From contig JANXZO010000002.1 in assembly GCA_025355465.1 (NCBI GenBank), forward strand, positions 1-64,000: a stretch of 64,000 bases of DNA, given 5' to 3'. Under the pieces are notes generated by a model. It did not search any database. It worked only from the letters and a program-made list of their open reading frames with translations, and had not been told where the DNA came from. Position numbers and translations under genes: made by a program. Below, piece after piece: positions 61,119 to 64,000 of this stretch (the stretch's first letter is position 1; every line of letters begins with the position of its first letter). The stretch comes from Bacteroidales bacterium (GTDB lineage: Bacteria; Bacteroidota; Bacteroidia; Bacteroidales; FEN-979).

Positions 61119-61643
61119 ATGGCAACCATCTATTGCTCCGCAAAACTTTCGACCCTGCTGGGTCTCCCAAAACAGTCTAAAGACCATTCAAATGCTGCGG
61201 TTGATCCCCACGGCTGGAATGTGTTATTGTTTTATTTGAACAAGAGGAAGTGCCTGTTGTTCATGCACAAACCCACATTATATGCTTTCCTTGCCTTGGA
61301 TATTGTAAAAAAAGACCTGGCTGACTTCCCCGGTTTTTTCAGGCAAGGTCTTACGGATCAATTGCAGGCAGACCAGTTGATAACTGGCAGGACTAAGGCA
61401 ATGCTGGAGCAGGAATACGGATCAGTAATTCTAAAGACAACGGATAACGATAAAAAAATAATTGGCTCGATGAATGATTGTGTTTTCAGGATTAAGTACT
61501 ATGATGGTAGCGATGATGAGGATAGAAGATCTAAAAGCGCAGTATATGTTGCTCACCAATTAAATAAGACTCCCATGAAAGCCGTTGATTACGGTTATCC
61601 GGTTGATAAAATGAAAAAGTTCCTCGCCTATTCGGAGGGTTGA
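61119..61643 (+). CDS. DUF6933-like protein
   Basis: 174 aa from the ATG at 61119, where family resemblance begins (MATIYCSAKLSTLLGLPKQSKD). A start at 61047 (MDMPMVEKADIK) would add 24 residues and cannot be excluded. Core: HGWNVLLFYLNKRKCLLFMHKPTLYAFLALDIVKKDL, the R-K-C-x-L-F block typical of DUF6933, followed by a helical region and a C-terminal part with HQLNKTPMKAVDYGYPVDKM. Function unknown. It stands alone with its own promoter among toxin-antitoxin pairs. Confidence 0.72.
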   Translation: MATIYCSAKLSTLLGLPKQSKDHSNAAVDPHGWNVLLFYLNKRKCLLFMHKPTLYAFLALDIVKKDLADFPGFFRQGLTDQLQADQLITGRTKAMLEQEYGSVILKTTDNDKKIIGSMNDCVFRIKYYDGSDDEDRRSKSAVYVAHQLNKTPMKAVDYGYPVDKMKKFLAYSEG

Positions 61644-61678
61644 CATTCGATGGTGTGACTTTCGAGATTGAGAGGGAA

Positions 61679-61760
61679 GGTGGGGGCCCCGTTGAAAATC
61701 CCTAAGGCATTTGAAAAAGAAATAGCGAAATAGCGAGGAAGCGAAGTGGCGAAATAATCG
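61679..61760 (+). repeat. 85 bp direct repeat before mntA/hepT, copy 2
   Basis: Matches 60154-60238 from GGTGGGGGCCCCGT through the GCGAAATAGCGAGGAAGCGA units. It ends at the mntA -7 box. Confidence 0.85.
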
Positions 61761-61768
61761 TAAATTTG
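61761..61768 (+). promoter_or_regulatory. -7 box for mntA/hepT
   Basis: TAAATTTG directly after the direct repeat, 23 bp before the ATG at 61791. The repeat thus occupies the -33 and upstream region. Confidence 0.5.
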
Positions 61769-61790
61769 TTTATTGAAAAGTTGTAATCTG

Positions 61791-62210
61791 ATGGATTATA
61801 CCATGTTTGATTCCGAAAAACTAGCCATGGAGATGCACAGGCAATTTCCCGAGGTTATGTTTGCCTATCTTTTTGGGTCGGGTCAGGAGGGGAAAGTAAG
61901 GAGTGGTGGTGATGTGGATATTGCCGTGTGGGTCGATGACAGTGCTGCCAGGATTGATCTCATTCCAAAAATTGTTGAGATGGTTGAGAAACAGACCTCA
62001 GGGGCTCCCTGTGATGTGGTGTTCCTGAATGGCGCAGGCGATCAATTGGCCTTTTCAGTTTTACAGGGGAAGATACTGTTTATCAGAGATAAAGCGAGAG
62101 AATTACACGCCACCTACTATTCTCAAACCTGCCGCAACTATGAAGATACGGTTACATGGATGAAAAAACAGCTTCAATACCGGGGATATGAAGTACAATG
62201 GAATCATTGA
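61791..62210 (+). CDS. mntA: MntA-type nucleotidyltransferase antitoxin
   Basis: 139 aa from the ATG at 61791. It has the exact GSx10DxD signature (Gly29-Ser30, Asp41, Asp43) in LFGSGQEGKVRSGGDVDIAV and the later GAPCDVVFLNGAGDQLAFSVLQGKILFIRD. MntA proteins adenylylate the HepT toxin on its tyrosine to inactivate it. It overlaps hepT by 23 bp. Here the antitoxin comes first in the operon. Confidence 0.88.
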   Translation: MDYTMFDSEKLAMEMHRQFPEVMFAYLFGSGQEGKVRSGGDVDIAVWVDDSAARIDLIPKIVEMVEKQTSGAPCDVVFLNGAGDQLAFSVLQGKILFIRDKARELHATYYSQTCRNYEDTVTWMKKQLQYRGYEVQWNH

Positions 62211-62595
62211 ATCAAAGTTAAGGATCATCGAGCAGAAACTGGCAGATATAGAGAGCTGGAACATTGCATCATTTTCCCAACTCCGCGATAGCTCTTTACT
62301 GCAAAATGCCATTGAACGTGCATTGCAGGTTTGTACCGAAGTAATGATCGATATCAGCGAACGAATTCTTGCTCTGAATGAGATGCCCCCACTGCCGTCC
62401 GCTTCTGAAAACATTCTGAAACTTCAGGATTTGGGCATATTATCGGTACGGCCTGAGTACGGAGAAATGGTAAGATTCAGAAACTTCATCGTACACCGTT
62501 ACGAAAGGATAGACCTGGAGATTATTTACGGGATACTGAAGAACAAACTTTTTCTTTTCAAAGAGTTTATTGAAGAGGTCAGGAGGCAATCCTGA
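62188..62595 (+). CDS. hepT: HepT-type HEPN ribonuclease toxin
   Basis: 135 aa all-helical HEPN protein with the catalytic RX4HXY motif (Arg98, His103, Tyr105) in MVRFRNFIVHRYERIDLEIIYGIL. The N-terminal helices are ESKLRIIEQKLADIESW and LLQNAIERALQVCTEVMIDISERIL. A ribonuclease that arrests growth until MntA AMPylates its motif tyrosine. The motif is intact, so the system should be functional. Confidence 0.9.
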   Translation: MKYNGIIESKLRIIEQKLADIESWNIASFSQLRDSSLLQNAIERALQVCTEVMIDISERILALNEMPPLPSASENILKLQDLGILSVRPEYGEMVRFRNFIVHRYERIDLEIIYGILKNKLFLFKEFIEEVRRQS

Positions 62596-62658
62596 TAATC
62601 GTAAATGTGAGTAGCCAGAATCATTTGCTATCTTCTCTTTAATTTGCTTTCTCTAAAA

Positions 62659-62691
62659 CAACTTTCTTTTGCGACCATCAAAAGAAAGTTG
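62659..62691. other. Perfect 13 bp hairpin
   Basis: CAACTTTCTTTTG and CAAAAGAAAGTTG enclose a CGACCAT loop. A half-copy is at 59985. Probably a dispersed element. The 62596-62926 spacer holds this, the terminator below and the IS promoter, with no gene. Confidence 0.7.
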
Positions 62692-62744
62692 CAAAGAAAA
62701 ATCGCCGCTCTGGAGCATAGTGACCCCCATTCCGGCCATACCGA

Positions 62745-62769
62745 CCCCCCTCTTTTGAGGGGGCTTTTT
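62745..62769 (+). terminator. Rho-independent terminator
   Basis: CCCCCTC, a TTTT loop, GAGGGGG and then CTTTTT. It would stop transcripts entering from mntA/hepT. Confidence 0.7.
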
Positions 62770-62926
62770 GAGGACAATATTTTAAAGAACGTTCAGTGGC
62801 TTTTTCTATCCTGAATAATTCATAAAAAAAAGGAAAAGTTTGTTAACTCATTGATATATACTATCTTTGAGGCTACCAATCAAAATAAGCTTTTCAGCTG
62901 AGAAAATTTCTACAGATGGTGGGTTA

Positions 62927-63103
62927 TTGTTCCTGACCTGTTCCCTTAAATTTAGTGCGGTCGTTCGTTACCAGAACAACAAAAGGATTGTTTTGCAGCA
63001 TATCGGTTCAGCGCATACAGAGGAAGCGCTAAACGATTTAATGATATTGGCTGAAGAATGGATAAATGGACAACACCAGCCAACTCTCCATCTTCCCCGA
63101 TGA
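62927..63103 (+). CDS. Transposase N-terminal fragment (IS1634-like)
   Basis: About 58 aa from a TTG at 62927 (FLTCSLKFSAVVRYQNNKRIVLQHIGSAHTEEALNDLMILAEEWINGQHQPTLHLP-stop). This is the usual N-terminal beta region of IS1634 transposases, with the G-S-A/S-x-x-E-E-x-L segment. The frame closes with TGA at 63101 while the continuation lies in the +1 frame from 63066, so it is either the first part of a frameshifted protein or a broken gene. A TTG at 62867 is rejected because it is part of the -7 box. Confidence 0.6.
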   Translation: MFLTCSLKFSAVVRYQNNKRIVLQHIGSAHTEEALNDLMILAEEWINGQHQPTLHLPR

Positions 63104-64000
63104 TAACCCCAACAAGTTGTTGCACCTCAACCACAGCACCTTTATTGGCATTAAATACCGTTTCTTTCACACGCAGATACGTGCAATACTGGATATGATC
63201 AAGTTGCATGACCTGCCTGCCTTGCTAAGCGATTTGGTAGCGATAAGGATATTTGAACCCGCATCCAAACTTCGCTCCCTTGAGCTGCTGGGACAGTTTT
63301 TCGGCATCAGCCATAGCCGCAAAACATACTACAAGATTGCCCCGGATTGCGTTGACCTAAAGAAAACAGTGGAACAAAAGGTTGCCTGCTTTGCGGGCGT
63401 TCATTACTCGTTCGATTTCGACATCCTGTTTTACGATGTAACAACACTTTATTTTGAAACTTTTGAAGAAGACGGGTTGCGCAAGAACGGTTTTCCGAAA
63501 GACAACAAATCCCAACAGCCACAAATCCTGATTGCCCTGATGGTAAGCAAAGAGGGCTTCCCCATTGCCTACGAGGTGTTTTCGGGCAATACCTTCGAAG
63601 GGCACACAATCATCCCTGTCATTAAAGATTTTATTGAAAGAAACCGGGTGAAAGAATTTACCGTGGTGGCCGATGCTGCGATGATCAGTTCGGAAAACAT
63701 ACAGCAATTGACCCAAAACAACATCAACTACATCGTAGGGGCACGGCTTGGGAATATCCCCGCAGCACTGCTGGAAACCATTGACAAAACCATCAGCAGG
63801 GAAGACGGCAAGAGCATACGGATAAAAACGGACAACGGTTATCTCATTTGCAGCTATTCATCGGTAAGGTACCGCAAGGATCGGTACGAAATGGAGAAGC
63901 AGATCGAAAAAGCAAAACAGGTAATTGCAAAACCGTCAAAAAGCAAAAAAATGAAGTTTACCCAAACAAAGGGGCAGAACATAGAACTCAATGAAGCACT
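63066..64000 (+). CDS. Transposase catalytic part (IS1634-like), C-terminus outside window
   Basis: Open from the ATG at 63066 to the window edge (311 codons, no stop). The DDE core is visible: FDILFYDVTTLYFETFEEDGLRKNGFPKDNKSQQPQILIALMVSKEGFPIAYEVFSGNTFEGHT (first Asp in YDVTTLYFE) and VKEFTVVADAAMIS (second Asp). The third acidic residue should lie beyond the window. Overlaps the N-terminal fragment by 38 bp in the +1 frame. It catalyses movement of the element if a full protein is made. Confidence 0.85.
   Translation, partial: MDNTSQLSIFPDDNPNKLLHLNHSTFIGIKYRFFHTQIRAILDMIKLHDLPALLSDLVAIRIFEPASKLRSLELLGQFFGISHSRKTYYKIAPDCVDLKKTVEQKVACFAGVHYSFDFDILFYDVTTLYFETFEEDGLRKNGFPKDNKSQQPQILIALMVSKEGFPIAYEVFSGNTFEGHTIIPVIKDFIERNRVKEFTVVADAAMISSENIQQLTQNNINYIVGARLGNIPAALLETIDKTISREDGKSIRIKTDNGYLICSYSSVRYRKDRYEMEKQIEKAKQVIAKPSKSKKMKFTQTKGQNIELNEA

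Larger units (their letters stand above)
62862..64000 (+). mobile_element. IS1634-like insertion sequence (right end outside window)
   Basis: Contains a -7 box (TATCTTTG, 62862-62869) and a transposase of the IS1634/IS4-type DDE family in two overlapping frames. The left end lies somewhere between 62770 and 62862; no terminal inverted repeat can be confirmed because the other end is missing. Confidence 0.8.

Overview
The window comes from a Bacteroidota chromosome, probably an anaerobic or fermentative Bacteroidales-like lineage. Four things point there: many promoters with the Bacteroidota -7 box TAnnTTTG, some with a TTG about 20 bp upstream; type IX secretion (T9SS) sorting domains and a PorZ-like protein; DUF4402 surface proteins and the glycine-lipid genes glsB/glsA; and pyruvate:ferredoxin oxidoreductase with a biotin-dependent acyl-CoA carboxyltransferase. 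Coding is dense, with frequent 1-4 base overlaps between genes.

Layout. 1-8948 (minus): a surface-structure locus with four DUF4402 subunit-like proteins, a PapD-like chaperone, an FimD-like outer-membrane usher, a tail-fibre-like protein and a T9SS cargo protein. It is best read as a chaperone/usher-type fibre system and is the most interesting functional unit here. 9180-9253: a tRNA with anticodon CAT. 9368-19641: housekeeping genes (HAD phosphatase, queA, ispD, a glycosyltransferase with a flippase-like membrane protein, ruvC, a degenerate arginase-like protein, topA, miaB). 19732-25233: Wza/Wzc-type exopolysaccharide export genes followed by cysD and cysN. 25313-34143: porZ-recO, lysS and two lytic transglycosylases. 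34130-44414: an epimerase and a transglutaminase/alpha-2-macroglobulin/pbpC operon. 44498-51653: RRM protein, pirin, a lipoprotein/PepSY pair, and nifJ with a dihydroorotate dehydrogenase-like partner. 51954-58136: rpsT, a four-helix-bundle protein between inverted arrays, glsB-glsA, engB and the carboxyltransferase genes.

58137-64000 is an accessory island. It packs brnT/brnA, a DUF5674-like pair, DUF4160/DUF2442 (the DUF4160 copy interrupted by a stop codon), a DUF6933-like gene and mntA/hepT between dispersed palindromic repeats and short tandem arrays. It ends in an IS1634-like transposase that is split between two frames and runs off the window.

Repeats are the second theme. A GC-rich REP-like palindrome and 7-10 bp tandem arrays recur in intergenic spaces from about 52 kb onward. 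Three such segments lie in frame inside glsA and appear to be translated. All functional names rest on reading motifs and family resemblance by eye; no search was run.
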